This document shows, piece by piece, positions 13,301 to 25,320 of a stretch of DNA of 64,000 nucleotides. The notes below the pieces were generated by a model. The model was not told the origin of the DNA. It made no database searches and saw only the letters and a program-made list of their open reading frames with translations. Numbering within the stretch: position 1 is the stretch's first letter; every line of letters begins with the position of its first letter. The position numbers were made by a program, and so were the translations under genes. The DNA comes from Kudoa neothunni (taxonomy: Eukaryota; Cnidaria): NCBI GenBank assembly GCA_964304625.1, contig OZ199839.1, positions 6,200,001 through 6,264,000 of the forward strand, in the 5' to 3' direction.

Positions 13301-14999
13301 TCCGATTTACCTACAAAACAACATCAATAACAGGATGGAAGGTGTATGTGGATGGAAATGAGAATTCCATTAGCCAATCTAAGGAAACTGAATTAAACGT
13401 GAATAATTATTCCGACACTGTTGAAACTAAACCAACTAATCTCCCGGTCGATAGATATATAAATTATTATAAAATTGAATCCAGCCTTTTGTGGCCTGCA
13501 TTATTTTATTACACAAACAATACATTCCTTAATAAAACTATTACTATAAGATCTCAAATTATTTATTCTGTATCAACTATTGAAAATAACAATAATCAAA
13601 TTAAATTAAATTTCACTCCAGGCCCCTATAACGATGAGATGTGCCACATTAAAGTATATGAGGTGAATGATGATGATGATGATCCCGATAAAATAGACAG
13701 TGTATTGAATGCTTGTGGGGACTTTGGCGGATGGGTGCTATCAACTTTGTCAAGATGGTACCATTAATTTATCCAAAAGTTATCAAAAGGTTGGAGTGAT
13801 TGTAAAACCAAGATTTGGTTCCACTGGATATAAGCAATATTTCACAAGTAATGTATAATTACGTTCGTATAATTTATATTTCAATAGGGGGTGACCTTGG
13901 TTTTAATTTGAGCGAAATCACTGAAACTGGCGTCACACTTTCCAGACTTAATAATTATAAGAACATTAAAACAGGCATTAATTCCCAAACATGCACCATT
14001 AAAATATCAAGAGCCAATACATTATTCACTGAAACTAGTGCTATATGTAATAACGGAAACTGCAACAACAGTTGCGATGAGTCATATTCCATTATCGGCC
14101 TTTCGGCTGGAACAAATTATTTAGTTTCAGTGACGATCACTGATCTTGGTGTGAATGAGCCTTACATCAAAAAAATGATTTTCAGAACAAGTAACTATGA
14201 ATGAAAACCATTTAAAATACAAAGTTTTAGGTGGTGGGACGGTATTGACAGATTCAGATATTGAGAATACAGTGAATGGTGTAACTGCCACATTGACACC
14301 ATTTACCAATGTGGATTCATCGTTAATATGCAGAATTCATCTTAAAAAGAAGGGCGCATCGACCCCAAAATTCATGGCTACATGTGAAGGATTAGGGGCT
14401 TGTGAGAACAAATGTCACAGTTCGTTCAAGATTACAAACTTACAATTCGGGGGTAACTTATGGAGTAATCATCGAGCCAACTGATGGTTACAAGGAAAAA
14501 AATATTGATATTACCACGCGTAACAAATATATCTGAACTATAAAATTAATTACATTGGATTTTAGTTAATATTGTTACGCGTATAAGTTATACGCTGGAC
14601 GAAGAAAGTGACATGAAAATTGACGTAATCTTTGAAGGTAAAAATGACAATAATAAATGTCCATTCATGCTGCATGAGAAGACTAAAAGTGGCATTCCAG
14701 AGCCTGCAGTTACCTGGTGTAATGGTGAAGAGGAATGTTCAGCCAATGGATGTAACATTGATGTTAATGGATTATTGAAGGAGAAGGATTACAGATTAAC
14801 AGTGAAAGTGAAGGACCATTCAACCTATCAAATCCACGATATTCCATGTAAATAAAATTATTTTAATTAATTGTATATTTTAACCTATAATAATTGTATT
14901 TTATGGAATAAAGATTCAAAAATCAAAAAATTATTGGGGTATTTGAAATATAGTTATATATTTTTAATTATGATTTTAGTATAATTAATTTAAAAATGG
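7338..14999 (+). CDS. Cysteine-rich FN3-like repeat surface protein, copy A (3' end lost in N run)
   Basis: This is a spliced gene for a predicted secreted/type I membrane protein of unrecognised family. Exons read by alignment to copy C with GT-AG junctions: 7338-7359, 7398-7766, 7813-8346, 8388-8714, 8755-9067, 9108-9401, 9442-9900, 9939-10499, 10541-10852, 10896-11182, 11222-11365, 11395-11565, 12845-13168, 13253-13847, 13888-14190, 14231-14519, 14566-14847. A possible extra 60-nt exon is at 11612-11671. The start MHLLYFS was chosen because copy C encodes a same-length start; MSGKWRTFQS upstream is in frame and could extend it. Nearly all introns are phase 1, and most exons encode one module carrying a C-x3-C motif followed by L-x4-T-Y, as in fibronectin III strands. 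Exons 5, 10, 14 and 16 have single-base insertions relative to frame. Intron 11 begins AT instead of GT. The last exons are absent because of the assembly gap. Confidence 0.72.
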
Positions 15000-15199
15000 N
15001 NNNNNNNNNNNNNNNNNNNNNNNNNNNNNNNNNNNNNNNNNNNNNNNNNNNNNNNNNNNNNNNNNNNNNNNNNNNNNNNNNNNNNNNNNNNNNNNNNNNN
15101 NNNNNNNNNNNNNNNNNNNNNNNNNNNNNNNNNNNNNNNNNNNNNNNNNNNNNNNNNNNNNNNNNNNNNNNNNNNNNNNNNNNNNNNNNNNNNNNNNNN
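15000..15199. other. Assembly gap (200 N)
   Basis: This is a run of exactly 200 undetermined bases. It interrupts copy A just after exon 17 of the large gene, at the point corresponding to 52968 in copy B. A round-number run marks a scaffold join of unknown true length. Confidence 0.98.
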
Positions 15200-15200
15200 C

Positions 15201-15349
15201 ACACGAACCAATGAGTTGATGAAAAATGACTATCTCTCTAATTACATGTCACCCGGCGAATTATATAACGAATTTTTCGACAAGGAACCTACGGACACAA
15301 ATAGAATCCATGGGGATACGATAAAAAGTTACCAGACTTTGGGGGAATA
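15201..15349 (+). CDS. Partial plus-strand reading frame at gap edge, unidentified
   Basis: An uninterrupted frame enters from the gap and runs 49 codons to a TAA, beginning TRTNELMKNDYLSNYM and ending SYQTLGE. Its composition looks protein-like (mixed charged and aromatic residues), but I recognise no family. It overlaps in antisense the possible 3' end of the proline-rich gene at 15289-15843, so at most one of the two is likely to code across 15289-15349. Confidence 0.3.
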
Positions 15350-15843
15350 ACTGGAAGAAATCCTTTGTTCAGTTGCACAGTAGATTCACCATTATCTCCT
15401 CTAGTTGATCGGTTACGACCTGGTGGTGTTGGAGGGGCATTTTTGGTTGGCATTGCTGGTAGATTTTTAGAACGGAAGTTTGATAGTTCGGATTCCTGAT
15501 TCGAAATGGAAGATGGGTTTCTGAATGATGATCTTACTCCAGGTATGGGTGGTGGTGGTCCCCTCGGTAACGGAGGGGGTGGGCCTTTTATTGAAGACCT
15601 ACTTTTTACTAAAAAACATCAAATCAGAGTTAAAAACCATTGTTTATAAGTATGCAAAAACAAAATCTATTTATAAATATTTTGTATGTACCCTCTTCAT
15701 TGTCGACAGTATCTTGACGAGGAGGTGGCGGTGGAGGAGGCCCAGTATTGCCTCCCGCGTTAGCTGCCGGTGCTCTTAAAACAGTTGAAATTCTATTGAA
15801 AAGTATTGATAATTGAAACTTACGAATTTCCTCCTTTTCGCAT
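15289..15843 (-). CDS. Proline-rich protein, WIP/verprolin-like composition
   Basis: Three exons read on the minus strand: 15843-15824 (ATG preceded directly by an in-frame TGA; MRKGGNS), 15774-15692 and 15608 downward. Introns are 49 bp and 83 bp with GT-AG ends. The product carries GPPPPPPPRQD, GPPPPPLPRGPPPPIPG and APPTPPGRNRS, the kind of polyproline tract that binds SH3/EVH1 domains or profilin in WIP/verprolin and WASP-type actin regulators. No WH2 or WASP-binding motif is visible, so family assignment rests on composition only. The 3' end is uncertain: the frame runs to a TAG at 15289, but a donor just after 15333 allows splicing to another short end (at the TAG-GT near 15289) finishing NSPGDM. 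Confidence 0.42.
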
Positions 15844-15849
15844 TCAAAT

Positions 15850-17545
15850 AACAAAAAATCTACTATCCAAATTTAACACTTTGTGATTTTTTTCGTTTAA
15901 TTAGGCTGTCTGCCTGGTCCCACTCTAATAACACTACAGAAACAGCATTAATTTCAACTTCTCTCCAATCGAAAGTAAGTAATAAACGATTACAAACAAG
16001 CAGTTTACGTTAAATGACAGGTTAAAAGCTTAATAACTCTAACTAATACGCTTATAGTTTTACACGAAGTTCTACAACTTTATCGAACAGGGGATTTTAT
16101 CGGATTCCACTGAGATACGCGCTGATATGACATGATATTCCTACAAATCATTGGACGCTTGGGTTCAAACCATTTTTTGAGAATCCCTCTCTGCCAATAA
16201 AAAAAAGCTTTTACACTCTTATTTGAAATAGGCTTAAACATATTAATCGGTGCTTTGCATTAAACCTTATCCAAAATTTGCATTCGAATAATTGTAAAAA
16301 CATTTTAATATTTAATTAATTATTTAAAAGAATAATTAAAAAATTGTATTCATGAATGAAAACGCTAATGTGATGATTTTTATCAAATTTTACAATTATT
16401 GAGTCATATCACGAACATGACGAATAATATATCCTCTTTGTGCTTAAATAATACCTAAACTTATGTGAAAAATTTTCCAATCTAACTATATATCGCTAAG
16501 TCACCCATTCAGTTCAGAAATTTATAGCAGTTATATTGGTATAATAACGCTCGGAATTTTTGTTATTATCTAAATCGGCTATTAAACATGAAAATATTTA
16601 AAACGATGATTCATTTGTTTCAACTGTCAGCTTTGTTTCACCATAACAATTTATCCTATTACTGAAAATCTAAAACTCAGCTGTTAATGATAAATTTTCA
16701 TAAAAGACTGATGCATTTAAGCCAGAATGTATCTAAAACATACTGTCGACTTGAGAGTTCATATGACTGTGGTGGCCAAAATTGAAAATTGTTTAAGCTA
16801 ATTTAATTAAACGACAAACTTAGTTATCCACTGGTCGTGTATTCCTGCCTACCAAACCACGAACCACAGTCGAATATATTCGTGTTTAGGAAGCTAATTG
16901 TTCTTTCAAATAATCGGTGAGGGTCGGATTATTTTTAAATTAATAATTCAGCCATTTATTGATTTAAACTTATTTTAAAATAACACATCATTGAATTTTA
17001 ATATATTTAAGGGGATTTAGTTATGAAAAAACATTAAGGAGTTAATAACATGACACTGAAGAGAAGAAACGTTTTTATTGTGATTAGTCTTAATTATATT
17101 ATCCATGGGAGATATTTTGATTATATCCAACATGTATGAGATAAATTTTAAATCATTCGACCCAACATGGCACTAATATTTTCTAATAAGTCATCTTTAG
17201 GTAGGCTTTAAACATCTAACAGACTTTATCTGATGTTAATTATGAACAGCTTGGCACAGAGATTAAATTTATAAGATTAATTTTATCTCCTGTGAGTTTA
17301 ATTCAAGACATAAGATAAGTTATCTATTAATTTTTAAAGGAAACTTATTGTCAGATGATCCTGCTTTAGCGATAAATCAAGATAAGATAGATCATGGTAG
17401 TTATTAGTGTATTTTATCAATATTCATGAGTATATTTAAAGATTGGTTAATTAGATATATATTTGAATAATTTTCATTTTTGTTTCTCGATAATTATTAT
17501 TATACATTATCTGTAATAAAGGAGAAAAATTAATGATTAAATTGC
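15850..17545. other. Non-coding stretch with one possible small exon
   Basis: The only gene-like signal is 15906-15979 on the plus strand, open in one frame between an acceptor (TTTAATTAG) and a consensus donor (GTAAGT). No partner exon was found. The remainder is AT-rich without recognisable features. Confidence 0.3.
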
Positions 17546-17704
17546 AGAATAATGGCCATAATCCAAATCAGCGATAACGGATAAAAACGAACCTGTTAGT
17601 TATTTTAGTTTTTGTATTTATCAGTGTTGCATTATAATTAGGTTACTTTCGGCATTATATTTGTTATCAATAATAGTTTCAGTAATGTATTATTGAAACA
17701 ACTG

Positions 17705-18060
17705 TTAACCCCTCCACTTAACTTATCCTTACATACTTATGCGGTAGTGTGGGACTTCAAACCCATTAAACATCCTCGTCTCAGGGCGACCACCACCCCA
17801 CACACTATCCCTTTAAGCACGTTGGCTCTGTGAGGTCTGAAAAGTACTTACCTTTCGATGGGTTCCGGAGATTCCAATTCCTATTTACGCTCACCCCACT
17901 TTGCAGCGAGTGTACATTGTAACCACAGCTACCAAATATAGGATAGAGAATCACAGACACGGAAAGCAGTAGTCTAGTAGTCTGACCATCAGCGGATTCG
18001 AACCCATTACCTCGTAGTTCTGAGTCCGAGTGTCACATCGATGTGCTATCCGTCCTCGAG
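17705..18060 (-). mobile_element. tRNA-derived SINE
   Basis: Read on the minus strand, the head (about 18060-17995) contains a TAGCACATCGATG box-A-like sequence, an anticodon-arm-like CGGACTCAGAACTACG and a perfect B box GGTTCGAATCC, i.e. an internal RNA polymerase III promoter. The loop CTCAGAA would place CAG (leucine-like) as anticodon, but the cloverleaf is imperfect. A tRNA-unrelated body follows to about 17705. It sits inside the left arm of the long inverted repeat. Exact ends and target duplication were not resolved. Confidence 0.65.
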
Positions 18061-18151
18061 GGTTACTGCAACTGGCAATACCATTTAATCGATCGAGTAA
18101 AAGCATACTTTATTTTTCCTAAAATTGGAGTTTGACAAATATGATTTAAAT

Positions 18152-18805
18152 CAAGGGTTCTCAACCTCTTTTTCAAATTTACCCCCATCAGCCTGACGAA
18201 TAATCGAAATTCACCCCTTTGACTTGTTTGGATGCCAAATTCACATTTACCATATGGTTTATACTGGTTTAGCTAGAGCAGAGGCTACTTGAGGGGTAAA
18301 TTCTGATCCAACAAAACATGTATGCTTGCATAATGACAATTTTTAATCCCATCAACTGTTACTCACGAACTGTATATAAATTTTATTCTTTAGACTTGAC
18401 TAAATAAAATTATTTCTTTCCTAATCCTCCGCTCTATGGGACTAGAAATAATTAAAAATAGTCAAAACTAATGACACTTAAATATTATTTACCATGAAAC
18501 TAGTCATTTTAATTATTATTATTATTATTATTATTATTAGGTTACACCATTAAAAGATCAACGAGACACGAAACAATGAGACTGAGAATAATTTTATAGA
18601 GAGCTGTTTAAAAACTTATTCCTAAAAAACATTTAAAGAATGTTTGCCTAATTCTTATTGAGTTTAATAGCCTTGAATAATACGATTACTTAGAAATCCT
18701 GAAGTACGTCATAAATCCATAATGCAAAAATTCTCCTTATCTAATTTTGATGTTACTTAATTTATCCCCTGTCATTTAAATTTTACCCCCGGTTGAGAAC
18801 CCCTG
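18152..18805. mobile_element. hAT-type MITE, near-perfect 8-bp target duplication
   Basis: The left end is CAAGGGTTCTCAACC and the right end, on the other strand, is CAGGGGTTCTCAACC (14 of 15 alike). The flanks are ATTTAAAT (18144-18151) and ATTTATAT (18806-18813), an 8-bp duplication with one change. The 654-bp interior includes an ATT microsatellite at about 18511-18539 and no coding frame. It is inserted in the left arm of the long inverted repeat. Confidence 0.82.
18511..18539. repeat. (ATT)n microsatellite
   Basis: This is a run of about nine ATT units inside the hAT MITE. Confidence 0.9.
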
Positions 18806-19302
18806 ATTTATATGGATTGTCCAAATTTCTCCTTGGCAATTACCTGCTATTAATTCTGTCTACAAGAATAAAAACTTCATATTTTCCGAAAACAGCGGCT
18901 GATTAATTGTATCAATTGCTTAAGGTTAATATCAAAAATAATTTACTGGATGAAATATGGGTAATCCTAATTCAATTTTCCAATCAAATATCATTTTAAC
19001 TTGATTTCAAAAGTCTAGGATTAATTTCAGATCTAATTATAATCATTTATCGGAAAATTCGAACATTATTATTCTTTATTTTAACCGGCAGAGGATATTT
19101 TCATGGAAAATTCTAATTCCAATATTCATACGAATGCGCGTGCGCGTGGTAATTTTTAATCTCATCAACCCTCATTCACAAGTTATCAACAGATTCAATT
19201 TTTTAGAACCTATTATATCTAATTATTTCTGATCCACTGTTTCACTCTTTGTATTTAAAGTAGTTCTATTCCAAGCGTCGCATTCATAAAAGTTCTTTAA
19301 TA

Positions 19303-19798
19303 TCTATTATATAAAGCAAACCAGTAATCTGTGTGTATATGTCGGTGTGTACGCATTTTTCATTCTTTATAGAGAGACATATCGCTCTGTTTGAGCACAC
19401 GTATGGAAAGGTGAAATTTTATTTAAACACAGAAAAATACTTTAAAAATTATTAGAAATTAATTTGGTAATTGAAATAGTTCAAATAAGGAAGGTAATAT
19501 TAGGTTATGTATCCAAGCATTAATATGAAATTCATTTGTTGATGTTTAACAAGATTAGACTTATTCATATGGTATGATTTAGAGATTACTGCAAATAACA
19601 AGGAGAACATCGATATTTTAGGAGCACTAAATAGGAAATTCAAAAATATTAACTAATGTTCATGCGCCCAATAAGTTAAATAAATCATCAGTTAATTGGG
19701 TAATCTTTGTACTATTGATCTAAACACTCTGAATTTACTTTGAACTTCAAATGACCTTGGCCTACTCAAGGCTTTAGTCTGCGGGGCTTTTGCGCTAG
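19303..19798 (+). mobile_element. Non-autonomous Helitron-like element
   Basis: The left end is TCTATTATATAAAGC preceded by A. The right end is GCGCTAG followed by T, with a short GC-rich hairpin-like stretch (TGCGGGGCTTTTGCG) just inside. TC at the 5' end, CTRR at the 3' end, a subterminal hairpin, insertion between A and T and no target duplication are the Helitron hallmarks. The 496-bp interior has no Rep/helicase frame. It lies in the loop of the long inverted repeat. A second element with similar ends is at 54507-55509. Confidence 0.6.
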
Positions 19799-19820
19799 TA
19801 TATATATATATATATATATA
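19799..19820. repeat. (TA)n microsatellite
   Basis: Eleven TA units lie directly after the CTAG end of the Helitron-like element. Confidence 0.95.
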
Positions 19821-20675
19821 CTATGATCTGGGGGGTTGCAAACGTGTCCAAATATATTGATAAATGAGGTTTTCTGGTGTAAATTAAACTTAGGTAATAT
19901 ATATTATTAGTAAATTGACGTAAAAAATCAAAACTGAATTATAAAATTCGAATATTAACTTTTTCGTTTCCAACTTGGGTTTAACTGTAAAAGAACAAGT
20001 TAAAAAATTCCACCTCCATTGGGCTGTATTTTTATATTTTTTCCTGAATAGTTTCAAAATGGTATAGTGATTTAATCTATTTTAAAACAAATTAATAATA
20101 ATTATAAAGAAATAAAATGCTAGAATATGCATTCAATAGTTACAGTAAGTTTCAATTTTAAACAAAATAATTTATTTTTATATACATAATCGTAATTGGT
20201 TATAATGCAGAATAAGGTTCGAATTTTCCGATAAATGATTATAATTAGATCTGACATTAATCCTAGACTTTTGAAATCAAGTTAGAATGATATTTGATTG
20301 AAAAATTAAATTAGGATTATCTATATTTTATCCAGTGAATTATTTTTGGTATCAACCTTATGCAATTGATACAATTAATCAGCTGCCGTTTGTAGCAAAT
20401 ATGAAATTTTTATTCTTGTAGACAGAATTAATAGCAGGTAATTGCCAAGGAGAAATAAATGTTACATTACTCGATTGAGTGTTAGAGCTTTTAAAAATAA
20501 TTAAGGTGTTAAGAGTTCAATATAATATTACAACAACTATTGTTGATAACTAATATAGTGTTGAATAGTAACCTAATTATAATGAATCATTGATGAATAA
20601 AAAAACTAAAATAATTAACAGGTTCGATTTTGTCCGTTGGCGCTGATGAGGATTATGGCCATTATTTTACATTTT

Positions 20676-22475
20676 AACCTCGTCATTTATTTCATGTAAT
20701 TTTTTCGTTAAAATATACTTTTATATTGTTTGATAATATTCACAAATACATTTAAAGAGTTTAGAATTAGTTTAAAAAAATTATGTAAGGATTATTATTG
20801 TTATTATTAATAATAATCAAACAATTTATCTATCTAAGGCAAAAAATATATATATACCAAAAATCGATATGTCATTATCTCATTGTAGGAGCTTTAAAAA
20901 TTTTCAGATATGAATTATTTTTGAAACTGAAAAATTGGCGCGCATGCACCAAAAATATTGATCCATGTAGGTAAATTGATTATATTATGCCATTGTTTAA
21001 AAACAAAATAAAATGTAAATTTAAAATGCATTGTAAGTAGTTAATGAAATTTCCACCTTTTCCTGCAATTAAACGATATATGGACTGATATAACATTTTT
21101 TAGCTTTTTCATGTCGTTAAAACTAACCATTTTTACATGATATATTATCTGCAGACCACAAAAAAAATTTTGGCATTAAAGGGTTAAGGAAAAATTAATT
21201 TATCCGCTTCTTTCCATATTTGCGATAAGCCCTGGGATGAATTACCCTGTGTGATACTCTGTTTGAAATATCACATAGTTCGATCTAAAACTTCAACTCA
21301 TGAATTTCATTATACATAAAACTTGATTTTTAAATGAGTAACTTTTAGATTACAGCGTATATGTGATGCAAGGATTTCATATGCGTTGATCCGCAACTAG
21401 CCTTTCAAAAAATCGAGGGTATGTGGATTATCCTCTATTTCGAAGAGATTAAGTCAATGTATTAACAAGATTATGCGATTCGTTCACAGCGGATTTTTGT
21501 AATCAATGTTAGGACTAATTTTCTTATCAAAATTCAACAATACATTACTTTTTAGAATAAACTATTTTATTTATTTTAAAATATCGGCTGAACTACAGTA
21601 CTACAATATCTGTGTACGAACTTCGGTCGGTGTCGCATACAAGATCGGAAATAAAGTCGTTTCCTACAATTTGTCCTGTTAATTCACTTCTCTTTCAAAA
21701 GTTTTTTCGTTTTTTATCTTATCACAAAAAATTACACTACTGAGTTCAATCCAGATCAAAAAGAATCCATCTATAAACTGGAAATAAATCTTAAGTCATG
21801 CAACAGAGATTCACGTGGAATCTCTGTTGTTGATTAATACATCAAAAAAATTATTATTTCACTATAATTTTAACAAATTCAAAGTCGTCAATTGTTCACT
21901 GAATTTTTTTTATTTGTATCTGTTAGTAAAAAGTTTTTAAATGTTCAATCTTGTAACTTCATATTTTATAAGCAGAACTTTCTGATTTATTCTATTCAAC
22001 ATTAGAAAGACGATTTTTCAATTTAACAATGGCATTCCTCAATGCGATTTTTAGTTTATAAATTTTGTTGGGTAGTTTTTTCATGATTTAAATACATTTA
22101 TTACAATATTTGTTCAAAAAATCCAAAATTCAAATTTTAATTTGTCTTATTAAGTTATCTTTTTATTTGTATACGTCAAATAACAACAATAAAATCAATA
22201 ACTATTTTTTAATTAAAATAAATATTAAAATAATGCAATCGTCACAACACAAAAAATACGGTTTTTAAGTAATTAAGGATAAATCAATGATAGATATTAA
22301 TGTGTCCAAAGCATTTTTTTATCTCAACAATATAAAAATGATGTAAAATCAATAATTTAACAAATATTACCTCATATTTTATAATATATTTCAATATTTT
22401 TGGGTGGTTGAATGTTTTAAAGACCTATCAAAAACTCGTCGAACTGCTGTGCGCATCCGCATCAACAATATAAAA
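20676..22475. other. Non-coding stretch with one perfect hairpin
   Basis: No gene was recognised. The notable structure is a perfect 12-bp inverted repeat at 21801-21812 and 21818-21829 (CAACAGAGATTC and its complement) around the loop ACGTG. Confidence 0.5.
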
Positions 22476-23022
22476 CAGCGCTTCTCAACTAAAACTGGAC
22501 TTGCACCACTTTCTCATATGATAAGGTGTAACTGAATCAAAGTTTCTCAAAAATTATTTTCTATTGTGGTCGAGTCTGGCACCCCAAACCCACAGTTTAC
22601 ACCCTTAGGGATAGGGGAGCCACTGTCATGCAGGGTTTAAACATTCTCGATATTTATCGACATCACATTTTATTGTTTAACATGACACAATTACATAATT
22701 ACTCAGTAAACATTTTCGCACATTATTAGAAAATTTAAACTTTATTTCAGAATATATTTTGAATTATAAAGTAATTAATTGGGAGTGTATTGATCTACAC
22801 GAGATATTAAGTATGAGTGAGTGTTCGTGCCAAAACATCGCAATCATACGGCGATAAATTTAAATTTAATATCTGAAGACGTAATCATTGAATCGAAAAA
22901 GTCAACAACTTTAATAGATACAGTTCTATTTTTTGGTTGTACTTTAAATTAATGTTTTTTTTAATTCCGCTGGCAACCCTGTGTTAGGGGTGACACCTCG
23001 GGCCGTACTTTGGTGACCTCTG
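22476..23022. mobile_element. hAT-type MITE, perfect 8-bp target duplication
   Basis: The right end read inward is CAGAGGTCACCAAAGTACGG, a sequence typical of hAT element ends; the left end is CAGCGCTTCTCAACT. Both flanks carry ATATAAAA (22468-22475 and 23023-23030), a perfect 8-bp duplication. The interior of 547 bp is non-coding. Confidence 0.85.
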
Positions 23023-23744
23023 ATATAAAAGCGGTTTCAGGGTATTAGACTTGCTATATTTCGAATTGAGCTTATAATTACTTTTTATTTTAAAATAGTA
23101 TTTAGGTTTTTAACATAAGATGAAAAAACACGCAAGAATGTTATATCATTATAAAAACAGAGAGGAGGGGATAAAATCTTGTATAATGGTTATTTTTATG
23201 TGAATGACCACAAATCTAATTCAAATCAATGTTGTAGATTTTAGAAACGTGTTTGTAAAGGAAGTCTTAACATCTCTGTATTGCCACCATAATCACATTG
23301 TTACGTTTTATGTTTAAATCGGACTATTATTAACGAGATAATTAAAAAATGTGTTATATATGAATAATATTCAATTCAGCAAGCAGGGTATACTTAAATA
23401 TTTTTATAAATGAAACTCGTACAATTCGATTAAATATCATTTTAAAGAGAAAATATCAAATTAATACCACAAAACTATGGTAAATATTCTTCAAAATTTT
23501 ATCTGAAATCAACATCTAAATAATATAATTAAAAATTATATTAATTTCAAATAATAATGCTATTTTTCTGGAAACATGGTTTTTATTATTACTTTTTCGC
23601 ACGCGCCCCATGGGATTGCATTAACATCTTTTTAACTTCTATTCATTTTGGTTCGAATCTCGGCTCGAACACCTTGTGTCAGAATGTCTTTTACGGCAGA
23701 TTGAAGTTTACGTGTAGAAAAAATGGATATTTCATTAACCTTAT

Positions 23745-24395
23745 AAAAAAATGGGGAAGATTTTTACCCCAAGTGAATTTTACACAACAATATCATAGCG
23801 TATTAATGGAACATAACTTCTATCCAATTTTTGAAATCCAATATCTTTACGAAAGCTTTTAAAAAAATGAATTTAATTTTTTTCCTTACATTAAAAAATC
23901 AATGTATAAATACCCCCTAAATAAAATCGGGGTAGAAATCTACCCCACATTTTTCTTTTCTAAAATTTTCTAAGTGTTGGTGAAAGTAATTTTAAAAATT
24001 TCCGGAAATTCTATTGAGAAAATAACGAAACACTATACATGCGATTCCCTACAGCATACACAACATCAATATAATTATGTAATCCTCTCTGAATGCAACG
24101 ATAACGATAATTCCTCGTACCCTGATTATTCTTATACTAGTTATTTAAAATAAGATAAATTAATTGGCAGAAGTTTAAAAAGTTGGATTAAAGTTAAATA
24201 CTAAGGAAACTTAGAGATAGCCCCATAAATTCAATTATACTCCAACGAGACATAACACATTACATCTTCGCGCAAGCGTAAACAGAATGTAACCTTAATA
24301 ATTGATCATTTATTCGAATTTTACCAGTATATGCTGACTTTCATTTGAGACAATTTTATCAAATAAAAACGTGGGGTAGATTTCTACCTCATTTC
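23745..24395. repeat. Three dispersed GGGGTAGA...TCTACCCC palindromes
   Basis: Near-identical palindromes lie at about 23750-23769 (imperfect, GGGGAAGATTTTTACCCC), 23930-23947 (GGGGTAGAAATCTACCCC, perfect arms of 8 around AA) and 24373-24390 (GGGGTAGATTTCTACCTC). They sit in otherwise AT-rich DNA and stand out by their G/C blocks. They may be subterminal repeats of a MITE family resembling the piggyBac-type element at 36148-36975, which has similar GGGGTC...GACCCC palindromes, but no flanking TTAA pair was found. Confidence 0.5.
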
Positions 24396-24731
24396 TTTTA
24401 TTTGAGGGTGTATCTATTTCAGCTAATTAGAAAAGTTAAAAAAGACGAAATAAATCGAGCCTATGTTTAATTCAAATTTAATTAAAACCCTAATGTAATT
24501 GTTTTTAATTTGGATAATAAAATCCGCTCGTAGAGTGTTAAATGGATTAATGCATAATTTTCAAGGCGCGCGCACTTAAATAACAAAATATATTTATCAA
24601 TAATTCCATGCAACCTAAGACAAATTTCGCTCAAAAAATATATTTAACATAATTATATAAAATATATTATAAAAATATATAATTTATTTTACTTTTACAA
24701 ATATTAATTAACTAACCGATTTGCACGTGAG

Positions 24732-25290
24732 ATGACAAACATGAAGTTGAAGTTTTGTTTACCAGTGGACAACTGTTATAAGATTGTTCCAGTAGATGGG
24801 AATGGCGCCAGAATTGGTATAGTTTGTAAATGCACAAAAAACTACACAGAAAATGTGCATATTTTTATATTTTTAAGCGAGTTGATTGGTTTTAACTCAA
24901 AACATAGATCGAGATGAAAATTAAGGAGTTGAAAGAAAGAAATTATCGCGAAAAATTACGTGCTATTGAAGCCAATGGGACCGAGTATTTAACATTAGTA
25001 ATGTTAAATCAAGCAGAGAATTTTGTTTTAGAGTTGATGACAATGGCAACCTATTAGGTCACTCTATCAAAAACCTTCTAGAGTATATATTGGTGGGGAA
25101 AACCGTTGATATATATCATAATTTTGACGATCCTTATTTGCTGTTTCGAAATTTTATTGTTGTACTCATAGTTACTATCATTTCAACCCCTAAATTTTTA
25201 ATCCATTTAGGTTGGTATGGGTTTGATGATCAACTTGGTGATAGATACTTCCCATATTGTCTATTTGGTTTATTTGTTTCGATATTTTGA
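24732..25290 (+). CDS. Candidate small spliced gene, unidentified
   Basis: The frame at 24732-24851 begins MTNMKLKFCLPVDNCYKI and includes VPVDGNGARIGIVCKC. Further open pieces at 24913-24990 and from about 25021 (EFCFRVDDNGNLLGHSIKN) to 25290 (a hydrophobic end, IVVLIVTIIS) suggest exons separated by introns of roughly 20-60 bp. The two pieces share an FC-x2-VD pattern. I do not recognise the product and the junctions are not certain. Confidence 0.3.
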
Positions 25291-25320
25291 GCAGTTTAAA
25301 GTATTTTAATCATCCTCAAT

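Larger units (their letters stand above)
17547..20675. repeat. Long inverted-repeat (foldback-like) element with nested insertions
   Basis: The outer left arm (17552-17700) matches the reverse complement of 20500-20675; both contain AATGGCCATAATCC followed by CGAACCTGTTA. The inner left arm (18826-19075) matches the reverse complement of 20211-20460; shared pieces include CTCCTTGGCAATTACCTGC. In the left arm these two parts are separated by a SINE and a hAT MITE, so the arms were originally continuous at about 450 bp each. The arms differ at many positions, so the repeat is old. The interior (19076-20210) carries a Helitron-like element and no transposase. Confidence 0.7.

Noticed and set aside
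17995-18060. Functional tRNA-Leu gene
   Set aside because: The B box is perfect but the stems mismatch and the sequence continues into a SINE body; better explained as a SINE head.
23557-23862. 101-codon plus-strand frame containing GGTTCGAATCTCGG
   Set aside because: The DNA looks like a tRNA/SINE B-box fragment (GGTTCGAATC) and a GGGG...CCCC palindrome; protein content is not convincing and no splice context was found.
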